NCBI GenBank assembly: GCA_028694115.1
Contig: JAQUUB010000034.1
Span: 1-42,523 of the forward strand
DNA: 42,523 bases
Reading direction: 5' to 3'
From: Lachnospiraceae bacterium
GTDB taxonomy: Bacteria > Bacillota_A > Clostridia > Lachnospirales > Lachnospiraceae
In this document: positions 31,676-40,913 of the stretch, one piece after another
Numbering within the stretch: the stretch's first letter is position 1
Layout of the letters: each line of letters starts with the position of its first letter
The notes under the pieces: model-generated
What the model saw: the letters and a program-made list of their open reading frames with translations, nothing else
Database searches by the model: none
Told to the model about the DNA's origin: nothing
Made by a program: the position numbers and the translations under genes

Positions 31676-33094
31676 ATGAGCATGGATAAAATAGGGGAAG
31701 AATGTGGTGTATTTGGTATTTACGATTTTGATGGTGCAGATGTAGCCTCTACCATATATTATGGTCTGTTGGCATTACAGCATCGTGGTCAGGAAAGTTG
31801 TGGTATTGCGGTTAGCGAGACCAATGGGCCTAAGGGAATCGTCAATAGCAGTAAAGACATGGGACTTGTGAATGAAGCATTCACTCCGGAAAGTTTAGAA
31901 AAATTAAAAGGTGATATCGGAGTTGGACATGTTCGTTATTCAACAGCGGGAAGTAGTACCAGGGAAAATGCGCAGCCATTAGTACTTAATTATGTGAAAG
32001 GTACATTAGGTCTTGCACACAATGGCAATCTAATTAATGCACCAGAACTACGTAAGGAACTAGAGTATACGGGTGCTATTTTTCAAACAACGATTGACTC
32101 CGAGGTGATTGCATACCATATTGCAAGAGAAAGATTAAATTCGAAAACAGCAGAAGAGGCAGTGTCCCGCGCAATGGAAAAAATCAAGGGAGCCTATTCG
32201 CTTGTCATCATGTCTCCACGAAAACTGATCGGTGCAAGAGATCCCTATGGATTTAGGCCTCTATGCATTGGAAAAAGAGATAATGCTTATGTCTTAGCAT
32301 CCGAAACATGTGCACTTGATACGATAGGTGCTACTTTTGTGCGCGATGTGTTACCGGGCGAGGTGGTATCAATTACGAAACAGGGAATTGAGTCAAATAC
32401 AAGCTTGTGTTTTTCGAAAGAGAAACAGGCAAGATGTGTGTTTGAATATATTTATTTTGCCAGACCAGATAGTTATATTGATGGTGCGAGTGTTTACCAT
32501 TCCAGAATTATGGCTGGTAAGTTTTTGGCAATCGATTCTCCAGTAGATGCTGATTTGGTTGTAGGTGTTCCGGAGTCTGGAAATTGTGCAGCGCTTGGAT
32601 ATTCTTTGCAGTCTGGCATACCTTATGGTACCGCTTTTGTTAAAAATGGATACGTAGGAAGAACCTTTATTAAGCCAAAGCAAAAGAATAGAGAAAGTAG
32701 TGTGCAGGTAAAACTTAACGTATTGAGGGAAGCAGTAGAGGGAAAACGTATTATTATGATAGACGATTCCATTGTGCGTGGAACTACAAGTGATAGAATT
32801 GTTAATATGTTAAAAGAAGCTGGGGCAAAAGAAGTTCATATGCGTGTAAGCTCACCACCATTTTTATGGCCATGTTATTTTGGAACAGATGTTCCTGCAA
32901 GAGAGCAATTAATTGCTTATAACAGATCGGTTGAGGATATTAGGCAGGTAATTGGAGCTGATTCACTAGGCTATCTGGAGGTTTCCAGATTAGATGAGAT
33001 GGTATCAGATCTGGGTATCTGTAAAGGCTGCTTTACAGGAAAGTATCCGTTAGAACCACCAGTAGAAGATATCAGAGGGAATTTTGAAAAATAA
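31676..33094 (+). CDS. purF: Amidophosphoribosyltransferase
   Basis: A 472-residue enzyme for the first committed step of purine synthesis, transferring glutamine nitrogen to PRPP. A 9-residue propeptide (MSMDKIGEE) precedes the nucleophile Cys10 in CGVFGIYDF. The PRPP-binding motif is IIMIDDSIVRGTTSDRI. Cysteines consistent with the Bacillus-type 4Fe-4S cluster occur, including those in LGICKGCFTGKYP. AGGAG precedes the ATG. Confidence 0.96.
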   Translation: MSMDKIGEECGVFGIYDFDGADVASTIYYGLLALQHRGQESCGIAVSETNGPKGIVNSSKDMGLVNEAFTPESLEKLKGDIGVGHVRYSTAGSSTRENAQPLVLNYVKGTLGLAHNGNLINAPELRKELEYTGAIFQTTIDSEVIAYHIARERLNSKTAEEAVSRAMEKIKGAYSLVIMSPRKLIGARDPYGFRPLCIGKRDNAYVLASETCALDTIGATFVRDVLPGEVVSITKQGIESNTSLCFSKEKQARCVFEYIYFARPDSYIDGASVYHSRIMAGKFLAIDSPVDADLVVGVPESGNCAALGYSLQSGIPYGTAFVKNGYVGRTFIKPKQKNRESSVQVKLNVLREAVEGKRIIMIDDSIVRGTTSDRIVNMLKEAGAKEVHMRVSSPPFLWPCYFGTDVPAREQLIAYNRSVEDIRQVIGADSLGYLEVSRLDEMVSDLGICKGCFTGKYPLEPPVEDIRGNFEK

Positions 33095-33132
33095 AAAAGA
33101 ATGTCCATTTGTATGGGCAGATGGGAGAACGA

Positions 33133-34566
33133 ATGAGTACAGACTGTTATCAGAGTCCATTATCAGAAAGATATGCAAGTAAAGAGATGCAATATATATT
33201 TTCACCAGATATGAAGTTTCGCACATGGAGAAGACTTTGGATTGCTCTTGCAGAAACCGAGAAAGAACTTGGTCTAAATATTACTGACGAGCAGATTGAG
33301 GAACTCAGAACCCATAAAGATGACATTAATTATGACGTAGCAAAGCAAAGAGAAAAGGAAGTACGTCATGATGTGATGAGTCATGTCTATGCATATGGGG
33401 TTCAGTGCCCAAAGGCAAAGGGAATTATTCATTTAGGTGCGACCTCTTGCTATGTTGGGGATAATACAGATATTATTGTTATGAATGAAGCATTAAAGTT
33501 AGTTAAGAAAAAACTTGTAAATGTGATTGATGAACTTGCAAAATTTGCTGATCAGTATAAAGAACTTCCAACACTTGCGTTTACACATTTTCAGCCTGCA
33601 CAGCCAACGACAGTAGGCAAAAGAGCAACTCTTTGGATGCAGGAGTTGGTAATCGATTTAGAGGATTTAGAGTATGTGATGTCCTCCTTAAAACTTTTGG
33701 GATCGAAGGGAACAACAGGTACTCAGGCTAGTTTCCTTGAATTATTTGATGGGGATCAAAAGACCATTGATAAAATTGATCCTACGATTGCAAAGAAGAT
33801 GGGATTTAAAGAATGCTTCTCAGTATCAGGTCAGACCTATTCTAGAAAAGTAGATACGAGAGTATGCAATATTTTAGCAGGAATCGCTTCATCCGCGCAT
33901 AAGTTCTCAAATGATATTCGATTATTGCAGCATTTAAAAGAAGTGGAAGAACCATTTGAAAAGAGTCAAATTGGATCATCAGCAATGGCATATAAGAGAA
34001 ATCCAATGAGAAGTGAGAGAATTGCTTCACTTTCAAGATATGTAATGATTGATGCATTAAATCCAGCAATTACATCTGCAACCCAGTGGTTTGAAAGAAC
34101 ACTCGACGATTCTGCAAATAAGAGATTGAGTATTCCAGAAGCCTTTTTAGCAATTGATGGGATTCTTGATTTATATCTGAATGTAGTTGATGGATTGGTA
34201 GTGTATCCGAAAGTAATTGAAAAACGGTTATACAGTGAACTACCATTTATGGCAACTGAGAATATTATGATGGATGCGGTAAAAGCAGGTGGCGATAGAC
34301 AAGAATTACATGAAAAAATCAGAGAACTATCCATGGAAGCAGGAATCAATGTGAAGCAAAAAGGGTTAGATAACAATTTATTAGAATTGATTGCGAAAGA
34401 TCCAGCTTTTAATATGAGTCTTGAAGATTTACAACAAACGATGGATCCATTGAAATACACAGGGTGTGCTAAGGTTCAAGTGGAGGCATTCTTAAAACGA
34501 GTAATTAAACCTATTTTAAAAGAAAATACTGAGCTGTTGGGAATTAAGGCAGAAATTAGTGTTTAA
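33133..34566 (+). CDS. purB: Adenylosuccinate lyase
   Basis: A 477-residue homotetrameric lyase acting on SAICAR and adenylosuccinate. The fumarase/lyase signature is GSSAMAYKRNPMRSE, and the active-site region HLGATSCYVGDN is intact. GGGAG just upstream supports the ATG at 33133; the earlier ATG at 33109 would add an unneeded eight residues. It follows purF by 38 bases. Confidence 0.96.
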   Translation: MSTDCYQSPLSERYASKEMQYIFSPDMKFRTWRRLWIALAETEKELGLNITDEQIEELRTHKDDINYDVAKQREKEVRHDVMSHVYAYGVQCPKAKGIIHLGATSCYVGDNTDIIVMNEALKLVKKKLVNVIDELAKFADQYKELPTLAFTHFQPAQPTTVGKRATLWMQELVIDLEDLEYVMSSLKLLGSKGTTGTQASFLELFDGDQKTIDKIDPTIAKKMGFKECFSVSGQTYSRKVDTRVCNILAGIASSAHKFSNDIRLLQHLKEVEEPFEKSQIGSSAMAYKRNPMRSERIASLSRYVMIDALNPAITSATQWFERTLDDSANKRLSIPEAFLAIDGILDLYLNVVDGLVVYPKVIEKRLYSELPFMATENIMMDAVKAGGDRQELHEKIRELSMEAGINVKQKGLDNNLLELIAKDPAFNMSLEDLQQTMDPLKYTGCAKVQVEAFLKRVIKPILKENTELLGIKAEISV

Positions 34567-34604
34567 GAAGGTAATTAAATTAGGAACCAATAGGAGGAAG
34601 TAAC

Positions 34605-35879
34605 ATGGTAAAAGCAATTGTAGGAGCAAACTGGGGTGATGAGGGAAAAGGAAAAATCACCGATACAATGGCGGCTAAAGCAGATATTGTAGTCCGTTTT
34701 CAGGGTGGGGCAAATGCAGGTCATACTATTGTAAATAATTATGGTAAATTTGCACTTCATACTTGTCCATCAGGTGTATTTTATGATCACACAACAAGTA
34801 TTATTGGAAATGGCGTAGCACTAAATATTCCGGTTCTTTTTAAAGAAGTAAATGAGATCGTAGGACGTGGTGTTCCAATGCCAAAGCTATTAGTGTCTGA
34901 CAGAACGCAGATGGTTATGCCCTACCATATTTTGTTTGATCAATATGAAGAGGAAAGATTAGGTGGTAAATCTTTTGGATCTACAAAGTCTGGTATTGCC
35001 CCTTTTTATTCTGATAAATATGCAAAAATTGGTATTCAGGTGAATGAATTATTCCATGAAGAAAATCTAAAGGAAAAATTAAAGAATATTTGTGAACTAA
35101 AGAATGTTATATTAGAACATTTATATCATAAACCAGCACTTGATCCAGAAGAGCTATTTGAAACCTGTATGGAATACAAGAAAATGGTAGAACCTTTTGT
35201 ATGCGATACGGCGTTATTTCTTCATAATGCATTAAAAGAAGGAAAAGAAGTTTTACTAGAAGGTCAATTGGGTTCTTTAAAAGATCCTGACCATGGAATC
35301 TATCCTATGGTTACTTCTTCTTCAACACTTGCAGCATATGGATGTATTGGTGCCGGAATCCCTCCCTATGAAATCAAGGAGATTGTTACGGTATGTAAGG
35401 CTTATTCTTCAGCAGTTGGTGCAGGTGCTTTTGTCTCAGAAATCTTTGGCGATTCAGCAGATGAACTAAGAAGACGTGGCGGAGATGGTGGAGAATATGG
35501 TGCAACAACAGGTCGTCCTAGAAGAATGGGATGGTTTGACTGCGTAGCATCAAAATACGGCTGCAGAATGCAGGGAACAACAGATGTGGCATTTTCTGTT
35601 CTTGACGTATTAGGTTATTTAGATGAAATTCCAGTATGTGTTGCTTATGAAATTGATGGAAAGCAGACAACGGATTTCCCTGTAACACCTTTACTTGAAA
35701 AAGCAAAACCTGTTTTAGAAACATTGCCAGGATGGAAATGTGATATCAGGGGTATCAAGAAATATGAAGATTTGCCAGAGAACTGTAGAAAATATATTGA
35801 ATTTGTAGAGAAGCACATTGAACATCCAATTACCATGATTTCAAATGGTCCAGGAAGAGAAGATATTATTTACAGATAA
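34605..35879 (+). CDS. purA: Adenylosuccinate synthetase, variant form
   Basis: A 424-residue GTP-dependent enzyme that turns IMP into adenylosuccinate. The N-terminal GANWGDEGKGK and GGANAGHT are canonical. The IMP/GTP region reads LEGQLGSLKDPDHGIYPMVT where the classic enzyme has GAQG and DIDHGTYP. The TGRPRRMGWFD motif is intact. This looks like a divergent but functional PurA subtype. Adjacent to purB, it completes AMP synthesis. GGAGGAAG precedes the ATG. Confidence 0.94.
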   Translation: MVKAIVGANWGDEGKGKITDTMAAKADIVVRFQGGANAGHTIVNNYGKFALHTCPSGVFYDHTTSIIGNGVALNIPVLFKEVNEIVGRGVPMPKLLVSDRTQMVMPYHILFDQYEEERLGGKSFGSTKSGIAPFYSDKYAKIGIQVNELFHEENLKEKLKNICELKNVILEHLYHKPALDPEELFETCMEYKKMVEPFVCDTALFLHNALKEGKEVLLEGQLGSLKDPDHGIYPMVTSSSTLAAYGCIGAGIPPYEIKEIVTVCKAYSSAVGAGAFVSEIFGDSADELRRRGGDGGEYGATTGRPRRMGWFDCVASKYGCRMQGTTDVAFSVLDVLGYLDEIPVCVAYEIDGKQTTDFPVTPLLEKAKPVLETLPGWKCDIRGIKKYEDLPENCRKYIEFVEKHIEHPITMISNGPGREDIIYR

Positions 35880-35885
35880 ATGATT

Positions 35886-35916
35886 AACCCTCGGAATTCA
35901 AAGTTCTGAGGGTTTT
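35886..35916 (+). terminator. Terminator after purA
   Basis: AACCCTC (35886-35892) pairs with GAGGGTT (35908-35914), with inner GAA/TTC, followed by TTTT. It ends the purine cluster before the HAD gene. Confidence 0.8.
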
Positions 35917-35945
35917 GAATTTTACTAATAAATGAGGAGTAAGAT

Positions 35946-36548
35946 ATGAGAATTACAACTATTATTTTTGACATTGGAAATGTATTGACTGATTTTTACT
36001 GGGAACGTCATTTTAATAACTTCGGATTTTCAAGTGAGGTATTTGAAAAGGTTGCCAATGCAACAACAAGAAGTAAAGCATGGGGAGAATTTGATCGGGG
36101 GATTTCTGAAGAGGAGGTACTCTCAATGTTCATTAAAAATGATCCCTCTGTAGAAAAAGAAATTCGAATGATGTTTTCAAACATAGCAGATACGATAAGG
36201 GTGTATGATACAACAATCCCATGGATTATGGATTTAAAGAAAAAGGGATATCAAGTGTTAGTTTTATCGAACTTATCAAATAAGACTTTATGTGAATGTG
36301 CAAAGGAGTTTCAATTTTTAAATTATGTCGATGGGGGAATTCTTTCTTTTCGAGATGGTGTTGTAAAACCAGAGCCTGAAATCTACCAATTATTAATCGA
36401 CCGTTATTTCTTTCAGCCACAAGAAAGCATTTTCTTAGATGATCGTGTAGAAAATGTGGAAGCTGCCCAGAAATTTGGCATCAATGGAATTGTATTTAAG
36501 AATAGAGAACAGGCTCTTCTAGAATTAAAAGCATTTAACGTAGAATAA
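35946..36548 (+). CDS. HAD-superfamily phosphatase (subfamily IA)
   Basis: A 200-residue HAD hydrolase. Motif I is FDIGNVLTDFYWE, motif II VLSNLS, the motif III Lys is in KPEPEIYQ, and motif IV is IFLDDRVENV. The Asp-x-Gly motif I is typical of YihX/glucose-1-phosphatase-like members, which dephosphorylate sugar phosphates or nucleotides. The substrate is not known. It lies after the purA terminator, so it probably has separate expression. GAGG precedes the ATG. Confidence 0.9.
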   Translation: MRITTIIFDIGNVLTDFYWERHFNNFGFSSEVFEKVANATTRSKAWGEFDRGISEEEVLSMFIKNDPSVEKEIRMMFSNIADTIRVYDTTIPWIMDLKKKGYQVLVLSNLSNKTLCECAKEFQFLNYVDGGILSFRDGVVKPEPEIYQLLIDRYFFQPQESIFLDDRVENVEAAQKFGINGIVFKNREQALLELKAFNVE

Positions 36549-36562
36549 AAGAAAAATCATTA

Positions 36563-36814
36563 TCATTCATCTTTAGGTGCATCACGGTAAGTATAAGGAT
36601 TATCAAATAATTTGCGACCTTCACGTACATTCTTTAACATCATAAAAAAATGAATCATAAGTGGAATCGCAATCGTGGATGCAATGGAGACTAAAAACAT
36701 CTGTAAAGAATATGGACTCTTAATTAAAGCAAATACGAGGGATAATAAATATAGAGAAACTAGGAGAATCACGCCAATAAGAGCTGTGATTCTTTGTGAT
36801 TTTGTATGTTTCAT
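36563..36814 (-). CDS. Small two-TM membrane protein
   Basis: An 83-residue protein with hydrophobic segments at about residues 9-31 (ITALIGVILLVSLYLLSLVFALI) and 36-60. It has a short charged C-terminus (NVREGRKLFDNPYTYRDAPKDE) likely in the cytoplasm. The family is not recognised with confidence. It is convergent with the HAD gene and divergent from the pst cluster. Confidence 0.6.
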   Translation of the reverse strand: MKHTKSQRITALIGVILLVSLYLLSLVFALIKSPYSLQMFLVSIASTIAIPLMIHFFMMLKNVREGRKLFDNPYTYRDAPKDE

Positions 36815-36915
36815 AAAATTCCTTTCTTATAATAAATGATGATAGGTTTCTAACTAATGATTATAAGGCACTAGTTTAATTTTGTACAACAAAAATGTAT
36901 TTTAAAAAAAATAAT

Positions 36916-36953
36916 TTTACAAAAATCTTACATAACTCTTACTCCAACATGAT
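36916..36953 (+). promoter_or_regulatory. Pho box and promoter of pstS
   Basis: TTTACA (36916-36921), CTTACA (36927-36932) and CTTACT (36938-36943) repeat with an 11-base period, then after 4 bases CATGAT (36948-36953) forms the -10 box. The same array with identical spacing precedes pstC. Direct TTACA-type repeats one helical turn apart are the known site of PhoP/PhoB in Firmicutes. Confidence 0.75.
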
Positions 36954-37010
36954 ATTTCGACTCGAATAGAAATGATAAACTCATTCTTGTAAGAACGAAA
37001 ACAAAAAAAA

Positions 37011-37031
37011 GATTGTTTTAGGAAAACAATC
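37011..37031 (+). other. Leader hairpin before pstS
   Basis: GATTGTTTT and AAAACAATC form a perfect 9-bp stem with a three-base AGG loop, ending 7 bases before the pstS ribosome binding site. It may stabilise or modulate translation of the pstS mRNA. Confidence 0.4.
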
Positions 37032-37048
37032 CAATCATGGAGGAAGTT

Positions 37049-38002
37049 ATGAAGAAAAGAATGACAAAAATGATGGCACTATTAGGTGCAACTGTAATGA
37101 TGACAGGAATGCTTACTGGATGTGGAAATCAGACAACTGAAACAGCTACACAGAATGATACCGCAGAGGCACCACAAGCTGAGGAAAGTGTAGAAACAGT
37201 TACAGAAGAAGCAGCAGAAGAAGTAGTAGCAGAAGAAGAAACAGTAGCAGAAGCAACCTCTGATTTAAGTGGAAGTATTACAATGGCAGGAAGTACTTCA
37301 ATGGAAAAATTAGCAAATGCAATCGCAGAAGTATTTATGGAAAAATATCCTAATGTTACAGTAAATGCAGAATTCACAGGATCTTCAGCAGGAATTGAAT
37401 CATTATTAGCAGGAAGTGTACAAATCGGAAATTCATCTAGAAATTTAAAGGATACAGAAATTGAAGCAGGTGCTGTTGAAAATATTGTGGCTATTGATGG
37501 AATTGCAGTAGTAACAGATCCAGCCAATACAGCAAGTGATTTAACAAAAGAAGATTTAATAAAAATCTACACAGGCGAAGTGAAAAATTGGAGTGAAGTT
37601 GGTGGAGCGGATTCTGCAATCGTAGTAGTTGGTCGTGAAGCTGGTTCAGGAACAAGAGGAGCATTTGAAGAGTTGCTTGAAATTGTTGATAAATGTACCT
37701 ATGCTAGTGAACTTGATTCAACCGGTGCGGTTATGGCAAAGGTAGCTTCTACACCTGGTGCAATTGGCTATGTTTCTTTAGATGTGGTTGATGATACTGT
37801 AAAAGCATTAACACTAGACGGAGTCGAGGCATCAGAATCAGAGATTAAAGCGGGAAAATATTTATTAAGCAGACCATTTGTAATGGCTACAGTTGGTGAA
37901 ATCTCAGAGCAGGAAGATACTGTAAAAGAATTATTTGCCTTTTTACAGTCAGATGAAGGAAAAGAGTTAATTAAAACAGTAGGTTTAATAACTGTTGACT
38001 AA
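37049..38002 (+). CDS. pstS: Phosphate-binding lipoprotein PstS
   Basis: A 317-residue lipoprotein that binds phosphate for the PstSCAB importer. The lipobox is MLTGC (Cys25), followed by a Glu-rich linker to residue 70. Then come SGSITMAGSTSMEKLANAIAE, the phosphate-site FTGSSAGIESLLAG, and GREAGSGTRGAFEELL. GGAGG (37039-37043) supports the ATG at 37049 over the in-frame ATG at 37037. It has its own Pho box and terminator, so it can be produced in excess of the permease genes. Confidence 0.95.
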   Translation: MKKRMTKMMALLGATVMMTGMLTGCGNQTTETATQNDTAEAPQAEESVETVTEEAAEEVVAEEETVAEATSDLSGSITMAGSTSMEKLANAIAEVFMEKYPNVTVNAEFTGSSAGIESLLAGSVQIGNSSRNLKDTEIEAGAVENIVAIDGIAVVTDPANTASDLTKEDLIKIYTGEVKNWSEVGGADSAIVVVGREAGSGTRGAFEELLEIVDKCTYASELDSTGAVMAKVASTPGAIGYVSLDVVDDTVKALTLDGVEASESEIKAGKYLLSRPFVMATVGEISEQEDTVKELFAFLQSDEGKELIKTVGLITVD

Positions 38003-38036
38003 TCAAAATTAAAAAAATATACATTTCACATGGAAG

Positions 38037-38071
38037 AATACACTACAGAAAATTTAAGTAGTGTATTTTTT
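38037..38071 (+). terminator. Terminator between pstS and pstC
   Basis: AATACACTAC (38037-38046) pairs with GTAGTGTATT (38058-38067), followed by TTTT. It separates pstS from the rest of the pst operon. Confidence 0.85.
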
Positions 38072-38093
38072 CATATTTGTAATATTTAATGAT

Positions 38094-38131
38094 TTTACAT
38101 AAAACTTACATATCTCTTACTTTGATATGAT
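38094..38131 (+). promoter_or_regulatory. Pho box and promoter of pstC-pstA-pstB-phoU
   Basis: TTTACA (38094-38099), CTTACA (38105-38110) and CTTACT (38116-38121) with an 11-base period, then TATGAT (38126-38131). Repeat sequence, period and distance to the -10 box match those before pstS. Confidence 0.75.
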
Positions 38132-38243
38132 AGATAAAATTCTTGAAATTGGATAAAATTATGATAGATTTTAAAATGCTTATCCATAAAATCTAGATAC
38201 AGATGCTATCAAATCTAAAGGGATAAAAGAGGATAAAGACAAG

Positions 38244-39164
38244 ATGACAATCATTAAAAATAATAAGTCAAATTCAATAAAAGAGCAGTGTGCACAGGTT
38301 GTTGTTACCATATGTGCAGCAACAGCAGTTGTTGCTGTTGCATCAATTACACTTTATATGATTTTGAATGGAACCCCAGCTTTACTAAAAGTTGGGATAG
38401 GAGATATTCTATTTAAAACTGTGTGGCAACCAACAGCCGCAGTCCCCCAATTCGGAATCTTATACGTTATTCTTACTTCATTGGTTGGAACAGCATTGGC
38501 AATTATTCTAGGAGTCCCGATTGGAATCCTTACGGCAGTATTTTTGGCGGAGACGGCCCCAAAGCATATAGCAGCTATAGTGAAGCCGGCAATTGAATTA
38601 TTAGCAGGAATCCCATCTGTAATCTACGGATTACTTGGACTTCTTATTCTAAATCCAATAATGTACAAAATAGAATTAATGTTGTTTAAAGATTCTAAGA
38701 CACATCAATTCACTGGTGGAGCCAATTTAATTTCTGCTGTCATTGTTCTGGCAATTATGATTCTACCAACGGTTATAAATATTAGTGAAACTGCTATTCG
38801 ATCAGTACCTCAACAGTTAAAATCCTCATCACTTGCATTAGGTGCATCCCATATTCAAACAATATTTAAAGTGATTCTACCATCAGCAAAATCGGGAATA
38901 ATTACTGCAATTATATTAGGAGTAGGAAGAGCAATTGGTGAAGCAATGGCGATTACTCTGGTATCTGGAAGTTCTGTAAATTTCCCGCTTCCATTCAACT
39001 CTGTAAGATTTTTAACTACTTCAATTGTAAGTGAAATGGGCTACGCTAGTGATACTCATCGTCAGGTGCTTTTTACGATTGGTCTTGTATTATTTGCTTT
39101 CATTATGATAATTAATATATCACTTACAAAGATATTAAAGAGAGGGGAGTTAGAGAATGACTAG
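38244..39164 (+). CDS. pstC: Phosphate ABC permease PstC
   Basis: A 306-residue membrane protein with about six helices. It has GIPSVIYGLLGL and the ABC coupling loop SLALGASHIQTIFKVILPSA. It works with PstA to move phosphate inward from PstS. The ATG at 38244 has weak ribosome binding sequence (AGGATAAAG). Its end overlaps pstA by 8 bases. Confidence 0.95.
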   Translation: MTIIKNNKSNSIKEQCAQVVVTICAATAVVAVASITLYMILNGTPALLKVGIGDILFKTVWQPTAAVPQFGILYVILTSLVGTALAIILGVPIGILTAVFLAETAPKHIAAIVKPAIELLAGIPSVIYGLLGLLILNPIMYKIELMLFKDSKTHQFTGGANLISAVIVLAIMILPTVINISETAIRSVPQQLKSSSLALGASHIQTIFKVILPSAKSGIITAIILGVGRAIGEAMAITLVSGSSVNFPLPFNSVRFLTTSIVSEMGYASDTHRQVLFTIGLVLFAFIMIINISLTKILKRGELEND

Positions 39165-40035
39165 TACAAATAGTATTTGCCAGAAAAGAAGACGTGTATC
39201 GGATCATATTTTAAAGGCACTTATTAATTTATCAGCGTTTTTATCAGTACTCCTTTTAGTAGGAATCATTGCATATGTATTTATCAAAGGAATTGGAAGT
39301 ATCAATGGATCCTTTTTAACCACTGTTCCAAGTACCTTGAAGGGGACTGTTGGAATTGCAGGGAATATTGTAAATACAATTTACATTATTATCATCACGT
39401 TACTTGTTGCAACGCCGATAGGAATCGGTTCAGCTATTTATTTAAATGAATATGCAAAACCTGGTAAACTTGTTAGAATTATAGAATTTACAACAGAAAC
39501 CTTAGCAGGTATTCCTTCTATCATATTTGGCTTGTTTGGGATGGTGTTTTTTGGAACCGTATTAGGATTTGGCTATTCTATCCTGACAGGTTCTCTTACA
39601 TTAACATTAATGATATTACCGCTTATTACAAGAAATACACAAGAGGCATTAAGAACAGTTCCAGAAAGTTATCGAAGCGGTGCACTTGGAATAGGTGCAA
39701 CAAAATGGTATATGATTCGTACCATTCTGTTACCATCAGCAATGCCAGGCATTATCACAGCAGTGATCCTTTCAATAGGAAGAATTGTAGGAGAGTCAGC
39801 TGCCCTTTTGTTTACAGCAGGGAGTGGTTATTTACTTCCAAAGGGAATCAAATATCTATTTCCAAAGGTTATGGAATCGGGTGGAACACTTACCATTCAG
39901 CTCTATTTAAGCATGGCAAAAGCACAATATGATGTTGCATTTGGAATTGCAGTTGTTCTAATCGTAATTGTGTTGTTGATAAATTTCCTGACAAAAGTAC
40001 TAGCAAAGAGCTTCGATGTGAATAGGAGAAAGTAG
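39157..40035 (+). CDS. pstA: Phosphate ABC permease PstA
   Basis: A 292-residue membrane partner of PstC. The family pattern [16 protein letters not shown] and the coupling loop [22 protein letters not shown] are present. It overlaps pstC by 8 bases and is one base from pstB, so the three are likely translated together. Confidence 0.95.
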   Translation: MTSTNSICQKRRRVSDHILKALINLSAFLSVLLLVGIIAYVFIKGIGSINGSFLTTVPSTLKGTVGIAGNIVNTIYIIIITLLVATPIGIGSAIYLNEYAKPGKLVRIIEFTTETLAGIPSIIFGLFGMVFFGTVLGFGYSILTGSLTLTLMILPLITRNTQEALRTVPESYRSGALGIGATKWYMIRTILLPSAMPGIITAVILSIGRIVGESAALLFTAGSGYLLPKGIKYLFPKVMESGGTLTIQLYLSMAKAQYDVAFGIAVVLIVIVLLINFLTKVLAKSFDVNRRK

Positions 40036-40036
40036 A

Positions 40037-40795
40037 ATGAGTGATATTAAAATACAGGTTCGTGATTTAAACTTACATTATGGAGAAAATCATGCATTAA
40101 AAAATATTGACATGGATATTAAAACGAATGCAATTACAGCTTTTATTGGACCATCAGGATGTGGAAAATCCACTTTTTTAAAAACCATCAATCGTATGAA
40201 TGATTTAATCGATGGAGTAAAAATTGATGGAAAAATATTATTAGATGATGAGAATATTTATGATAGCAATGTGGATACGACGCTGCTTCGTAAAAAAATC
40301 GGAATGGTATTTCAGCAGCCCAATCCATTTCCTATGAGCATATATGATAATATTGCATATGGTCCAAGGATTCATGGGATTAAAAATAAATCCGAGCTTG
40401 ATGGAATTGTAGAGGAGAGTTTAAAAGGTGCAGCGATCTATGAGGAAGTGAAGGATCGATTAAAAAAGTCGGCATTAGGATTATCAGGGGGACAGCAGCA
40501 AAGATTATGTATTGCAAGGGCTCTTGCAGTGCAGCCAGAAGTACTCTTGATGGATGAACCAACGTCAGCGCTCGATCCAATCTCTACTTTGAAAATTGAG
40601 GAATTGATGCTTGAATTAAAGAAAAAATATACGGTTGCTGTTGTTACCCATAATATGCAACAGGCAGCAAGAGTCTCAGATTACACCGCATTTTTTTTGG
40701 TGGGTGAAGTAGTGGAATTTGATAATACTACAAATATATTCCAACACCCTTCTGACAAACGTACAGAAGATTATATAACGGGCAGATTTGGTTGA
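40037..40795 (+). CDS. pstB: Phosphate ABC ATPase PstB
   Basis: A 252-residue ATPase. Walker A is GPSGCGKST, signature LSGGQQQR, Walker [13 protein letters not shown], and the switch His is in [11 protein letters not shown]. It drives the PstCA importer and, with PhoU, signals phosphate status to the PhoR/PhoB system. Confidence 0.96.
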   Translation: MSDIKIQVRDLNLHYGENHALKNIDMDIKTNAITAFIGPSGCGKSTFLKTINRMNDLIDGVKIDGKILLDDENIYDSNVDTTLLRKKIGMVFQQPNPFPMSIYDNIAYGPRIHGIKNKSELDGIVEESLKGAAIYEEVKDRLKKSALGLSGGQQQRLCIARALAVQPEVLLMDEPTSALDPISTLKIEELMLELKKKYTVAVVTHNMQQAARVSDYTAFFLVGEVVEFDNTTNIFQHPSDKRTEDYITGRFG

Positions 40796-40827
40796 GATTT
40801 GGATGCATGCATAAAGTATGCAGATAG

Positions 40828-40889
40828 GAAGAAGTCGCAAGCGCCTTCTTCTCACTGATTATTTGTGCCTGCGGCTCAAAGTTTGCAGG
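40828..40889 (+). repeat. GAAGAAG hairpin repeat copy 2 and a second hairpin
   Basis: GAAGAAGTCGC, AA, GCGCCTTCTTC (40828-40851) is the same hairpin as at 16388-16411 apart from two exchanged bases. A second stem CCTGC/GCAGG lies at 40868-40889. Placed between pstB and phoU, these could lower read-through or stabilise the upstream mRNA. Confidence 0.6.
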
Positions 40890-40913
40890 TTACGGAAAGG
40901 CGTGGTAATTAAA

